Positions 48,169 to 57,812 of a stretch of 64,000 bases of DNA are shown here, in pieces. This DNA comes from Psychrobacter immobilis (GTDB lineage: Bacteria > Pseudomonadota > Gammaproteobacteria > Pseudomonadales > Moraxellaceae), in contig NZ_CAJHAD010000001.1 of NCBI RefSeq assembly GCF_904846285.1, positions 393,324 to 457,323 of the forward strand, read 5' to 3'. Made by a program: the position numbers and the translations under genes. Numbering within the stretch: the first letter of the stretch is position 1; each line of letters begins with the position of its first letter. The notes beneath the pieces were generated by a model. It was given only the letters and a program-made list of their open reading frames with translations, searched no databases and had not been told where the DNA came from.

Positions 48169-48582
48169 ATGATTTTTATCAGCAGTAATATCAGTCTTAA
48201 TGACAGTGAAGTTGAAATTAGCGCCATACGCGCACAAGGGGCAGGTGGGCAAAACGTTAATAAAGTGTCCTCTGCGATTCATTTGCGCTTTGATATTTAT
48301 ACCTCAGGCCTAAGTGATGAGCACAAACAGCGTTTATTGGACAGTAAAGACAGCCGAATCACCAAAGAAGGCGTGCTTATTATTAAGGCGCAGCAGTTTC
48401 GTACTCAAGAACGCAATAGGATTGATGCGTTTGAGCGGCTGCAGAGCTTTATTGTAAAAGCCACTTATGTGAATAAAACTCGCAAGCCTACCAAACCGAG
48501 TAGAAATGCCAAAAGTAAGCGCGTCGATGCAAAGACCCAGCGCGGCAAAACAAAAGCCTTGCGCGGTAAAGTAGATTTTTAA
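48169..48582 (+). CDS. arfB: Alternative ribosome-rescue factor ArfB
   Basis: 137 residues. It hydrolyses peptidyl-tRNA on stalled ribosomes lacking a stop codon. The GGQ motif is in RAQGAGGQNVNKVSS (residues 26-28), close to the N-terminus, with no codon-recognition domain. The C-terminal ~45 residues are very basic (TRKPTKPSRNAKSKRVDAK), the tail that enters the mRNA channel. Length matches E. coli YaeJ. Confidence 0.92.
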   Translation: MIFISSNISLNDSEVEISAIRAQGAGGQNVNKVSSAIHLRFDIYTSGLSDEHKQRLLDSKDSRITKEGVLIIKAQQFRTQERNRIDAFERLQSFIVKATYVNKTRKPTKPSRNAKSKRVDAKTQRGKTKALRGKVDF

Positions 48583-48621
48583 TGGGCGGCTTATTTCCTA
48601 TTTGCAAATAGACCAAACAGC

Positions 48622-48656
48622 AAAATGCCAGCCCCTTTAAGTGGCTGGCATTTTCT
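48622..48656. terminator. Bidirectional terminator
   Basis: The stem AAAATGCCAGCC / GGCTGGCATTTT has a nine-base loop; it serves arfB and the convergent transporter gene. Confidence 0.85.
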
Positions 48657-48692
48657 TGTGCTCTGAATGAACTTTGGTTAATCTGCCCTTAG

Positions 48693-49892
48693 CTAACCAA
48701 GTCTTCTGCTTAATTCAGGAAAGCGCTTTATCATAAACAACATCAAGAGCAGCGACACACTGGCGATAGCAGCACCTACATAGCCAACGCTTGATATGGA
48801 AATATGCGTCACTGCATAACCACCGAATAGCGCACCTGCACCAATCCCTAAGTTAATAATCCCTGAGAACATCGACATCAGCATGTCTTGCGCCGTGACA
48901 TCAACCATGATGACTTTGGCTTGCATAGAGATAATCAGCAGCATAAGCGCCGCGCCCCAAAGTAACGCAATCAAGCTCAGTGCCCAGATGGAGGTCACGG
49001 CAAACAATAGTACCAGCATAGATATCAGCATTAATATTATCGATATCAGCATCAATTTAGTATTAAAACGATCGCCCCAACGGCTGAATATTACACTGCC
49101 CGCAATCCCAGCGACACCAAACAGTAGCAGTATAAAAGTAGCCGAATTTTCACTAATAGCACCAACCTGCCGCATGAAAGGTTCGATATAAGAGTAAGCG
49201 GTATAGTGAGCAGTAAAGACCAGCAAAATAAGCAAATATAAACAGACCAATAAGGGGTTTTTAAGCAATTCTGGAATCTTTCTAAAAGAGCCTTCAAACA
49301 TACTTGGTAGCGTTGGCAATAGCCTTGCTTGTAGAATAAATACGATAAAAGCAATCACGCCAATACCACCAAAAGTCGCCCGCCAGCCAAACCATTGACC
49401 AACTAAGCGCCCTAGTGGCACGCCAAGCACCATCGCCAATGAAGTTCCGGTCGCAAGCACGCTAAGCGCCAGTGCTTTTTTGCCTTCTGGTGCTACGCGT
49501 ATCGCAATCGCTGCGGTGATTGACCAAAATATCGCATGCGAGAGTGCAATGCCCACGCGGCTAATCAGCAATACATCAAAGCTCCATGCGAATACTGACA
49601 ATACATGGCTGGCAATAAAAACTATAAACAAGCCTAAAAGTAAGCTTTTACGCTCAAAGCGGCTGGTAAGTAGCATCAATGGCAATGACATCGCCGCGAC
49701 AATCCACGCATACAGCGTCAACATCCAGCCAGTCTCAGCCGTGGTGATGGAAAAATCTTGGGCGATATCACTTAATAGAGCAACGGGGACAAATTCGGTA
49801 GTATTCATAATAAAGGCGCTGACGCCCATCAAAAATACTTGGAAATACTGAGTTCGGCGAGCATTTGCGCTCACCTCAAGGTTATGTTTCAT
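48693..49892 (-). CDS. sotB: MFS exporter, SotB-like
   Basis: About 399 residues from the ATG at 49892; an upstream extension would begin with TTG. Twelve membrane segments. Similarity to E. coli SotB (sugar efflux transporter) is extensive: FIMNTTEFVPVALLSDIAQ, FVVFIASHVLS-like FIASHVLSVFAWSF, LGVPLGRLVGQWFGWR, and TAHYTAYSYIEPF. It probably exports sugars, IPTG-like compounds or drugs by proton antiport. Divergent from the LysR gene at 50307, with a 414-base gap. Confidence 0.85.
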   Translation of the reverse strand: MKHNLEVSANARRTQYFQVFLMGVSAFIMNTTEFVPVALLSDIAQDFSITTAETGWMLTLYAWIVAAMSLPLMLLTSRFERKSLLLGLFIVFIASHVLSVFAWSFDVLLISRVGIALSHAIFWSITAAIAIRVAPEGKKALALSVLATGTSLAMVLGVPLGRLVGQWFGWRATFGGIGVIAFIVFILQARLLPTLPSMFEGSFRKIPELLKNPLLVCLYLLILLVFTAHYTAYSYIEPFMRQVGAISENSATFILLLFGVAGIAGSVIFSRWGDRFNTKLMLISIILMLISMLVLLFAVTSIWALSLIALLWGAALMLLIISMQAKVIMVDVTAQDMLMSMFSGIINLGIGAGALFGGYAVTHISISSVGYVGAAIASVSLLLMLFMIKRFPELSRRLG

Positions 49893-50306
49893 ATGATCCA
49901 ATACAAATAAAGAAGGTGCCAACAAATAACGTTAGCTTAAAATAATTTTGAGTTTAAGAATAACGGCGGCATAGGTCGTAATGATGAAAAAGAGGAGGGC
50001 AAGATAGCAAATCAGTTGCGGTATGTCAGAGCCTATCATCAGACCCTACTATTTTATCAGGAATTGATGGTGTTTTTTGTAGGAGAGTCTTTAAAATTGG
50101 CGACTGAATAATTAAGTGGACTTTCAAATTCATGATTAAGTAAAACCGATAATGGTAGCATTGTCAGTTACATAGTGCTTATGGTGAGGTATCGCTATTT
50201 AAGCTTGAGTATAGGTATGATGACGCCATAGGCTAGGAATACCTGATAATGTGATTTTAAAGAGTTATTGATATTTTACTAAGATGGGATAAAAGAAAAC
50301 CAATCT
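49893..50306. other. Intergenic region between sotB-like and LysR genes
   Basis: About 414 bases, AT-rich, carrying divergent promoters. No ORF with coding character, RNA gene, or strong hairpin could be identified. Confidence 0.5.
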
Positions 50307-51254
50307 ATGAAAACAGACACCAATAAACCGCTGGCCTTTAGAAGATACCCTTCAACGACAGCGCTGCAATGTTTTGAGACCGCTGCCCGTCATTTGAGTT
50401 TTACCAATGCGGCGCAAGAGATGCACATGACCCAAAGCGCCATTAGTAAGCAAGTGGCGCAGTTAGAGGAGATGCTAAACCTGTCTTTGTTTTATCGGAC
50501 ACCGCACCGGATTTCATTGACCCCTGCTGGCAAGGTATATTATCTTGAAGTATTAGAGATTTTAAAACATATCGAGGTGGCGACCACCAATTTGATGTCG
50601 CATAGTAGTAATACCGAGCTGCTAAAAATCGTCTCGCATCCGACATTTTGTGCTCGTTGGTTGATTCCAGCACTCAGTGGCTTTAGTCAAGAATACCCGC
50701 TTATCAACATAGATATCAAAGAATTAGTAGGTCCATTTTTTTCTGAAGACCAAAATGTCGATATTGCTTTTTTATATGGTGATGGGATGTGGAGCAATAT
50801 GGAGGCCATAAAATTATTCGATGAATATTGCGTTGCTGTTTGTCAGCCGCAGTATTTGCAAGATAAGACGCTGAGTACCGAGTGTTTAAATGACTATGTG
50901 CTATTGCAAATAAGCTCGCGCTTAAGTGCGTGGTATGAGTATTTTAAGCAGCAAGATATCAGCGTTGATGGCACCTTTGTAGGTCCGCGTTTTGAGACCT
51001 TTCATGCTTGCATTTCTGCCGCCTTACTTGGCTATGGTATTGCTTTGGTGCCGTTACGTTTGGTCGAACCCGAGCTACAATCAGGCGCTTTGGTGATGGC
51101 GTGGGATTATGCGGCAAAGGGTCGCGGCAGCTATTATGTGACTTATCCTATCTCTTCGAGGCAATCGCATAAGGTCAAAGCAGTTTTAGAATGGATTACG
51201 GCTTATTTAACAATCTCAGATGAGCGTGAAAAGGCATTAGGGCTGGTTTTATAA
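50307..51254 (+). CDS. LysR-family transcriptional regulator (GcvA-like)
   Basis: 315 residues. N-terminal winged HTH (LQCFETAARHLSFTNAAQEM, then TQSAISKQVAQLEE) followed by a LysR substrate-binding domain ending in a GcvA-like manner (VTYPISSRQSHKVKAVLEWI). It lies upstream of, and on the same strand as, the aminotransferase gene, but an intrinsic terminator separates them. It is a candidate regulator of the pipecolate/aminoadipate block or of the divergent exporter. Confidence 0.9.
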   Translation: MKTDTNKPLAFRRYPSTTALQCFETAARHLSFTNAAQEMHMTQSAISKQVAQLEEMLNLSLFYRTPHRISLTPAGKVYYLEVLEILKHIEVATTNLMSHSSNTELLKIVSHPTFCARWLIPALSGFSQEYPLINIDIKELVGPFFSEDQNVDIAFLYGDGMWSNMEAIKLFDEYCVAVCQPQYLQDKTLSTECLNDYVLLQISSRLSAWYEYFKQQDISVDGTFVGPRFETFHACISAALLGYGIALVPLRLVEPELQSGALVMAWDYAAKGRGSYYVTYPISSRQSHKVKAVLEWITAYLTISDEREKALGLVL

Positions 51255-51356
51255 TGTCACTTACGTTTATTTATGATCTAAAGTATTTGTCTATAGCACT
51301 GATCTTGTGAATGCCATCCTGTAAAGTCCTTTGCTGTAAACATTTAATAAGCTAAA

Positions 51357-51387
51357 CAAAAAACTGCCTTAATACGCAGTTTTTTTG
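51357..51387 (+). terminator. Terminator after the LysR gene
   Basis: The stem AAAAACTGC / GCAGTTTTT is followed by further T. Confidence 0.85.
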
Positions 51388-51523
51388 TTTTTAAAGGATT
51401 CGTCTAGGAAGTTAATTTACTGGTAATGACTAAAAGGAATGCCACCACAACTATTATTCGTTTGCTGCTGGAATGATGTTTTGTTGAAATGAGTCTAACT
51501 CAAGGAAGAGATAGAGATTCATC

Positions 51524-52795
51524 ATGGATAAGCTTTATAAAGTGACCGATGCCTTTACGATGGTGCATCCACTCACGCTCATCAAAGGCAAAAATGCCAG
51601 AGTTTGGGACGACAATGACCGCAGCTATATCGATTTTGTCGGCGGTATTGGAGTTTTAAACTTTGGTCATTGCCACCCTCACATCGTTGACGCCATCATT
51701 CATCAAGCCCAGTCGCTGATTCACTATGCCTACAATGCGGCAGCGCATCAGCCGTATCAAAGCTTTATGCCGCGATTGTGTGAGCTGGTGCCCATCAACG
51801 GCGAGCTGGCAGGCATGCTTACCAACTGCGGCGCAGAAGCGACCGAAAATGCCATAAAGATAGCGCGTATGAAAACGGGTCGCACAGGCGTTATTGCGTT
51901 TGATGGTGGGTTTCATGGACGCACACTGGCTGCCGTCAATCTCAATGGTAAGGTCGCGCCTTATAAGCGCGGACTTGGTGCCTTGGCCAGCGGCGTTTAT
52001 CACATTCCTTTCCCCAGTCCCGATAACAACGTCAGCGACGAGCAAGCGATTGACGCGCTACAGCGTTTATTTATGATAGAAACAGATATCGATAATATCG
52101 GTGCCATCATCGTCGAACCTGTACAAGGGGAAGGCGGTTTTCAGTTGTTGTCGCCCACCTTTGCGCAGTATCTACGTAAGTTTTGTGATGAGCACGGCAT
52201 GTTACTCATCATGGACGAAATCCAATCTGGTTATGGACGTACTGGCACGCCGTTTGCTTTTACCCATTTAGGGGTTGAGCCTGATCTTATATTAGTTGGC
52301 AAGAGTATTGCGGGCGGCTTGCCTTTAGGCGCAGTCATAGGGAAGGCTAGTGTGGTCAATGGTCTACCCAAAGGCAGCTTGGGTGGTACGTATTCGGGCA
52401 ATCCAGTCGCCTGCGCTGCTGCCAATGCCACGCTCGATATCATGGAAGCCGATGACGTTTGGCAGTCAGCCAAACATTATGCAGAGACAATTCAGACGAC
52501 CATCAGCCAATGGCAACAAGAAGGTATCTCGCCTTGGTTGTTTGGTCTTACGGGTATCGGTGCGATGCGCGGTATCGAGCTGCGTCATCCTGAGCATGAT
52601 GTGCATCCGAGTGTGATGGCACAAGTATTAGTGCAAGCACGCAAGCGTGGATTGCTGCTGATGCCAAGTGGGCAATATCGCCATATCATCCGCTTATTGC
52701 CACCTCTCACTATAGAGCCTGACACCCTAAAAGAAGGGTTGGATATTCTAAAAGAGGTGCTCATCGCACTTCCTGATGGATTGCCTGCCGCTTAA
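51524..52795 (+). CDS. Class III PLP aminotransferase, probable 2-aminoadipate aminotransferase
   Basis: 423 residues. The PLP lysine is K260 in LVGKSIAGGLPLGAV; ITNCGAEATENAIK-like LTNCGAEATENAIK, FDGGFHGRT and IMDEIQSGYGRTG are family hallmarks. Sequence type is that of 4-aminobutyrate/5-aminovalerate/acetylornithine aminotransferases. Because the next genes are hglS and amaB, transfer of the amino group of 2-aminoadipate to give 2-oxoadipate is the best role; in Pseudomonas putida this step is also done by a class III enzyme. Use on GABA or 5-aminovalerate remains possible. Confidence 0.85.
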   Translation: MDKLYKVTDAFTMVHPLTLIKGKNARVWDDNDRSYIDFVGGIGVLNFGHCHPHIVDAIIHQAQSLIHYAYNAAAHQPYQSFMPRLCELVPINGELAGMLTNCGAEATENAIKIARMKTGRTGVIAFDGGFHGRTLAAVNLNGKVAPYKRGLGALASGVYHIPFPSPDNNVSDEQAIDALQRLFMIETDIDNIGAIIVEPVQGEGGFQLLSPTFAQYLRKFCDEHGMLLIMDEIQSGYGRTGTPFAFTHLGVEPDLILVGKSIAGGLPLGAVIGKASVVNGLPKGSLGGTYSGNPVACAAANATLDIMEADDVWQSAKHYAETIQTTISQWQQEGISPWLFGLTGIGAMRGIELRHPEHDVHPSVMAQVLVQARKRGLLLMPSGQYRHIIRLLPPLTIEPDTLKEGLDILKEVLIALPDGLPAA

Positions 52796-52925
52796 TGCTT
52801 AGGTATGTTTAGGAATATTTAAGAGTACTTAGGACAGATAGCGCATCGTTATAACCAAATGCTCGAAATAAAATACTTATTATTAAGCTAAAAATTTATT
52901 AACTCTATTACAAGGATGTTTATTT

Positions 52926-54395
52926 GTGAAAAATAATAGCGTCAGTCTAGATGAGGATTTTATCTGCAGCGATGATATACGTCATCATTTTTCTATGGCC
53001 ATGTCAGCCATGTACCAAAATGAGGTGCCGCTATACGGTGACTTGGTTGATTTGGTCAGTGATGTCAATGCAGAGGTGTTGACCTCACATCCCGATGTCA
53101 AATCACAACTGCTACATACGGGCGAGATTGAGCGTCTGAGCATGGAGCGCCACGGGGCGATTCGACTGGGTACCGCAGCAGAGCTGAGCATGATGCGCCG
53201 TCTCTTTGCGGTGATGGGTATGTACCCTGTTGGCTACTACGATTTAGCACCTGCTGGTGTGCCAGTCCACTCAACAGCCTTTCGTGCGCTTGACTCCCAT
53301 TCATTGCATAAAAGTCCCTTTCGCGTCTTTACCTCGTTATTGCGTTTGGATTTGATTGCTGATGAAACCTTAAAACAAGAAGCCACGGCCACATTGGCGC
53401 AGCGTCAGATATTCACTACTGGTGTTATTGAGCTAATTAAGATTTTCGAGGCGCAAGGTGGCTTGATCACTGAGCAAGCACAGCAGTTTGTCCAAGAAGC
53501 GCTAGAGACATTTCGTTGGCATGATAAAACGCCGGTGGCAAAAGCGCTCTATCAGCGCTTACTAGATCAGCATCCACTTGTCGCTGATGTGGTCGGCTTT
53601 AAGGGCCCGCATATCAATCATTTAACGCCTCGAACCTTGGATATTGATGCGGTGCAACAAGGGATGCAAGTCCGCGGTATACCATCAAAAGCCATCATCG
53701 AAGGGCCGCCACGTAGAGCGTGTCCTATCTTATTAAGGCAAACCAGTTTTAAGGCGCTACAAGAAGCGGTTGGCTTTAAAGTTGCTGATACCTCAGACGC
53801 TAGCCATGAAAAGTATGAGCAAGGGTATCATACCGCGCGCTTTGGAGAGATTGAGCAACGCGGTGTGGCGTTAACGCAAAAGGGTCGCGCGCTTTATGAT
53901 GAATTATTGGCTGCAGCTCGCCGCCAGCTTGGCGCTACCCCAAATGAAGATAATGCGGATCAGTACAATCAAATTTTAGCCGAAGTATTTACCGCTTTTC
54001 CTGATAATTATCAAACTCTACACGATGAAGGGCTGGCGTACTTTTATTACCAGTTGACGGATAGCACCCTAGATTCTGAAAATGGTCAAGCATTATTGGC
54101 CGCTACCTTAACCAATGATGATTTGAATAAAGTGCCTAATGCTAAGCTGAGCGCTCTGATTAATGATGAGGTGCTTCGCATTGAACCTATCGTTTATGAG
54201 GATTTTTTGCCCGTCAGTGCCGCCGGTATCTTTCAATCAAACCTACAACAGGCGCAGCCAAACCAATATGACGGTCGCTCAAGCCAACAAAGTTTTGAGC
54301 GTGATTTGGGAGCAGCTATTCACGATGAGATGGCATTGTATGAAGCGATGCAAGCTCAAAGTCTTGAGCAGTGCCTGTCTAGTGTTAGTATCTAA
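52926..54395 (+). CDS. hglS: 2-oxoadipate dioxygenase/decarboxylase (HglS, DUF1338)
   Basis: 489 residues, GTG start with AAGGA upstream. HglS converts 2-oxoadipate to D-2-hydroxyglutarate with Fe(II) and O2 in lysine catabolism. By alignment with the DUF1338 fold, the metal ligands are probably H76 in ERHGAIRLGT, H232 in INHLTPRT, and a Glu in FGEIEQRG (E308 or E310); R80, four residues after the first His, matches the substrate-binding arginine. It lies 130 bases after the aminotransferase that would supply its substrate. Confidence 0.9.
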   Translation: MKNNSVSLDEDFICSDDIRHHFSMAMSAMYQNEVPLYGDLVDLVSDVNAEVLTSHPDVKSQLLHTGEIERLSMERHGAIRLGTAAELSMMRRLFAVMGMYPVGYYDLAPAGVPVHSTAFRALDSHSLHKSPFRVFTSLLRLDLIADETLKQEATATLAQRQIFTTGVIELIKIFEAQGGLITEQAQQFVQEALETFRWHDKTPVAKALYQRLLDQHPLVADVVGFKGPHINHLTPRTLDIDAVQQGMQVRGIPSKAIIEGPPRRACPILLRQTSFKALQEAVGFKVADTSDASHEKYEQGYHTARFGEIEQRGVALTQKGRALYDELLAAARRQLGATPNEDNADQYNQILAEVFTAFPDNYQTLHDEGLAYFYYQLTDSTLDSENGQALLAATLTNDDLNKVPNAKLSALINDEVLRIEPIVYEDFLPVSAAGIFQSNLQQAQPNQYDGRSSQQSFERDLGAAIHDEMALYEAMQAQSLEQCLSSVSI

Positions 54396-54440
54396 CAAAT
54401 TATGCTAGAAATGTCTAGCGTATAGCCGACTTATTAGCAC

Positions 54441-54461
54441 GTCATTCCAAAAAGGAATGAC
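54441..54461. repeat. Short perfect hairpin between hglS and amaB
   Basis: GTCATTCC-AAAAA-GGAATGAC, without a T tract. A second small hairpin, GCTAGA/TCTAGC, is at 54404-54419. They may process or stabilise mRNA. Confidence 0.5.
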
Positions 54462-54563
54462 TGTAAGAAATTTATTATTTTGCAACTTAGTAGGTAGCAG
54501 GGTAATTTTATAAGTCAGTCAAGGACGTAGTAAACCATTATACCAATATGCAAGGGATTGATT

Positions 54564-56054
54564 ATGATTAAGCAATATATGTCTGCAATGGGCGTAGAAG
54601 AAGCACACTATCAAAATGGGGACTTTGAAGTCACCACCCCAATTGATGGCTCAGTCATCGGTAAAGTCACATTAGATACAGTCGCCGACGTCGATACTAA
54701 AATCCAAAATGCCAAACAAGCTTTTCAAGAATGGCGTGTCGTTCCTGCCCCTAAACGTGGTGAGTTGATTCGTCTGTTGGGTGAAGTCCTGCGTGAGCAC
54801 AAAGAAGATTTGGGTATCTTAGTATCATTAGAAGCCGGAAAAATCAAAGAAGAAGGCCTTGGCGAAGTCCAAGAAATGATTGATATCTGTGACTTCGCTG
54901 TCGGCGTATCGCGCCAGCTTTATGGTCTAACCATCGCCTCAGAGCGCCCAGGTCACCACATGCGTGAGACATGGCATCCACTTGGTGTCATCGGCGTCAT
55001 CTCTGCCTTTAACTTCCCCGTCGCCGTTTGGTCTTGGAACACTGCGTTGGCCATCGTCTGTGGCAACCCTGTCATCTGGAAGCCTTCAGAAAAAACCCCG
55101 CTCGTCGCCTTAGCGTGCCAAGCATTATTTGAAAAAGCGTTGGCAAAATTTGGTGAGGCACCAGCACATTTATCGCAAATCATATTGGGCAAGACCGATA
55201 TCGGTAATGCCTTGGTTGAAAATAAAAACATCGCTTTAGTCAGTGCCACCGGCAGTACACGCATGGGCCGAGAAGTAGGACCGAAAGTGGCTGAGCGTTT
55301 TGGTAAATGTTTGCTCGAGCTTGGTGGTAATAACGCCATGATTTTGGCACCCACTGCCGATTTAGATTTGGCGCTACGTGGCATTCTATTCTCAGCAGTA
55401 GGAACGGCAGGTCAGCGTTGCACCACCTTACGCCGTCTGTTTGTTCATGAGTCGGTCAAAGACGATATCTTACCGCGCGTTAAGTCTGCTTACGAGACGG
55501 TGAGCATCGGCCATCCGCTTGAAGGCAATTTGGTCGGTCCACTGATTGATGAAGACAGCTTTAATAACATGCAAGCGGCATTAGAAAAGGCTCGCAATAC
55601 TGGTGGTAAAGTCACAGGCGGCGACCGAGTTCTGATGGATAAGTTCCCAGATGCTTATTATGTGACCCCTGCGATTGTTGAGCTTGATGAGCAAAATGAC
55701 GTAGCACGTAGTGAGACGTTTGCACCGATTTTATATGTCATGCCCTATAAAGAGTTTGACGATGCGCTAGCGATGCAAAACGATGTGCCACAAGGGCTGT
55801 CATCTTGTATTTTTACCAATGACTTACGTGAAGCTGAAACTTTCCTCAGTGATCGTGGCAGTGATTGTGGTATCGCTAACGTCAACATCGGAACCAGTGG
55901 TGCTGAGATTGGCGGTGCATTTGGCGGCGAAAAAGAAACCGGCGGTGGTCGTGAGTCAGGTTCAGACGCATGGAAAGCCTATATGCGTCGTCAGACCAAT
56001 ACGGTCAACTACTCAACCGAGCTACCACTCGCGCAAGGCATCAACTTTGGCTAA
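54564..56054 (+). CDS. amaB: Piperideine-6-carboxylate / 2-aminoadipate semialdehyde dehydrogenase
   Basis: 496 residues from the ATG at 54564, with AAGGG seven bases upstream; a TTG two codons earlier is the alternative. It oxidises piperideine-6-carboxylate (2-aminoadipate semialdehyde) to 2-aminoadipate with NAD+. The catalytic cysteine is C286 in GTAGQRCTTLRR and the general base is E252 in LLELGGNNAMI. The ALDH7-specific block IGTSGAEIGGAFGGEKETGG is present. Genes on both sides fit the pathway. Confidence 0.93.
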   Translation: MIKQYMSAMGVEEAHYQNGDFEVTTPIDGSVIGKVTLDTVADVDTKIQNAKQAFQEWRVVPAPKRGELIRLLGEVLREHKEDLGILVSLEAGKIKEEGLGEVQEMIDICDFAVGVSRQLYGLTIASERPGHHMRETWHPLGVIGVISAFNFPVAVWSWNTALAIVCGNPVIWKPSEKTPLVALACQALFEKALAKFGEAPAHLSQIILGKTDIGNALVENKNIALVSATGSTRMGREVGPKVAERFGKCLLELGGNNAMILAPTADLDLALRGILFSAVGTAGQRCTTLRRLFVHESVKDDILPRVKSAYETVSIGHPLEGNLVGPLIDEDSFNNMQAALEKARNTGGKVTGGDRVLMDKFPDAYYVTPAIVELDEQNDVARSETFAPILYVMPYKEFDDALAMQNDVPQGLSSCIFTNDLREAETFLSDRGSDCGIANVNIGTSGAEIGGAFGGEKETGGGRESGSDAWKAYMRRQTNTVNYSTELPLAQGINFG

Positions 56055-56120
56055 TAACAACGGTATGTCACTAATAAATAGTGTCATTTAATAGTCTTTA
56101 TCAATCACGTGTTGTGATGT

Positions 56121-56151
56121 TTGTTAAGTAGGCTCAGAGCCTATTTAACAA
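56121..56151. repeat. 31-bp near-perfect palindrome after amaB
   Basis: TTGTTAAGTAGGCTC-A-GAGCCTATTTAACAA has 15-bp arms with one mismatch and a single central base. No T run follows. It may be a strong RNA hairpin or a protein-binding site. Confidence 0.6.
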
Positions 56152-56182
56152 GCCAATTATCAAGTATTTTTATTTTATTAAT

Positions 56183-56235
56183 AAAGCCTGCGGAAGTGAT
56201 GAATAAATATTCATGATTTCAAAAACAGGCTTTTT
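56183..56235 (+). terminator. Probable terminator before nhaC-like gene
   Basis: AAAGCCTG and CAGGCTTTTT enclose a long loop that has its own ATGAATA/TATTCAT stem; a T run follows. Confidence 0.6.
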
Positions 56236-56333
56236 ATCCTCTTTTCAGAATTATCGGCAGCCATGGATTGGTTGTTTCTACTACTGTTATTTTTATGGCA
56301 GTAGTTTCCACTACTAAGGAAGGTAGGTGTCTT

Positions 56334-57800
56334 ATGATGGATAATAAACCTTATGACGAAGCTAAAGATGGCTATGGTCCGTCTTCTAGTTTTTTATTAG
56401 ATATTGCACCTCTGGTGTTGACTGCCATTATTCTGATGGTTCAGTTTTTTGTATTCAAAGATTTTACCCCTCACATTCCCTTGGCTTGCGGTATTTTAAT
56501 TACTGGCTTGTTTATGAAGCTGCGGCGCCGTGACTGGCATGGCATGGAAGAGAGTTTCTTAAAGGTCGTGAAAATCGGTCTACCTGCCATGATCATCTTG
56601 ATGGGTGTTGGTATGCTCATTGGTGCTTGGATTATCGCTGGTACCGTTCCCACGATTTTATATTATGGCTTTAGCGTTTTTTCTCCCTCGTCATTCCTAG
56701 TCTCTGTTTGTCTTATCTGTTCTATCATTTCTGTCGCAACGGGTACCTCGTGGGGCACGGTCGGCACGGTCGGCCTTGCGATGATGGGTATTGGTTTAGG
56801 ACTAGGTATTCCGCCGTCACTAACAGGCGGTGCTATTGTTTCTGGCGCTTTTTTTGGTGACAAAATGTCTCCATTGTCTGACACCACCAACTTAACACCA
56901 GCCGCTGCCGGTGTTGACCTTTGGGAACACATTCGCGGTATGTTGCCCACCACGGTACCTGCCATGGTGACTGCCCTAATTATCTATGCTTGGATTGGGA
57001 TGGGCTACGGCGCGGAAAATGTCGATTTAACATCAATCAGAGACATTCAAGCCTCACTAGCAGCTAACTATAACCTGAGTATTATTACTTTATTGCCTGC
57101 TGTTGTCGTTGTCATTGCGGCGGTGATGAAAATGCCAGCCATTCCAACGGTATTATCAGGTGTGGTGGTTGCAGGCTTGGTTGCTTTCTTTATGCAAGGT
57201 GTGGGCGTTCACGATATCTTTAACGTCCTACAAAATGGCTTTGTCAGTAAGACTGGATTTGCTGTCGTTGACCAATTGCTGTCTAAAGGCGGTGTCATGT
57301 CGATGACATGGGTTGTGACCTTAACCATATTTGCCTTAGCATTCGTCGGCGCCATTGAGCATTACGGTACGCTCAAAGCCATTATGGCAAAAATCAATAA
57401 AATGGTGAAATCGAGATTCGGTTTAGTGATTACCACTTATGCTAGCACGCTCGGTGTGGGTACCCTCATCGGTGACGTCTATACCACACTGGTGTTGCCA
57501 GGTCGCCTATTGAAAGATAAATATCAAGAGATGGGCTACAAGCGCACGACGCTTACCCGTTCTATCGAAGATACTGGCACCCTGTTATCTCCCCTTATTC
57601 CTTGGAACATGGGCGGTAGTTTCGTCGCCGCAACCTTAGGTATTGCGACACTCACTTACGCGCCATTCGCTTTTGCTTGCTGGTTATCGCCTCTATTTGG
57701 TTTGTTATGGGTGGTCTTGAACAAATTCATCCCCCGCGAAGAACCTACTGTTAATAAAGACACAAGCGAGCTCCCCACTGTAGACAATGTGTTAATTTAG
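56334..57800 (+). CDS. NhaC-family Na+/H+ antiporter-type transporter
   Basis: 488 residues from the ATG at 56334, preceded by AGG at six bases. About 11-12 membrane segments. The NhaC block SVATGTSWGTVGTVGLAM, FFGDKMSPLSDTTNLTPAAA and the second-half mirror IGDVYTTLVLPGRLL are present. Family members exchange Na+ for H+, malate/lactate or amino acids. Its place between amaB and amaA, 12 bases before the latter, suggests import of pipecolate or lysine-related compounds. That role is inference. Confidence 0.85.
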   Translation: MMDNKPYDEAKDGYGPSSSFLLDIAPLVLTAIILMVQFFVFKDFTPHIPLACGILITGLFMKLRRRDWHGMEESFLKVVKIGLPAMIILMGVGMLIGAWIIAGTVPTILYYGFSVFSPSSFLVSVCLICSIISVATGTSWGTVGTVGLAMMGIGLGLGIPPSLTGGAIVSGAFFGDKMSPLSDTTNLTPAAAGVDLWEHIRGMLPTTVPAMVTALIIYAWIGMGYGAENVDLTSIRDIQASLAANYNLSIITLLPAVVVVIAAVMKMPAIPTVLSGVVVAGLVAFFMQGVGVHDIFNVLQNGFVSKTGFAVVDQLLSKGGVMSMTWVVTLTIFALAFVGAIEHYGTLKAIMAKINKMVKSRFGLVITTYASTLGVGTLIGDVYTTLVLPGRLLKDKYQEMGYKRTTLTRSIEDTGTLLSPLIPWNMGGSFVAATLGIATLTYAPFAFACWLSPLFGLLWVVLNKFIPREEPTVNKDTSELPTVDNVLI

Positions 57801-57812
57801 AAGGAATATGAG

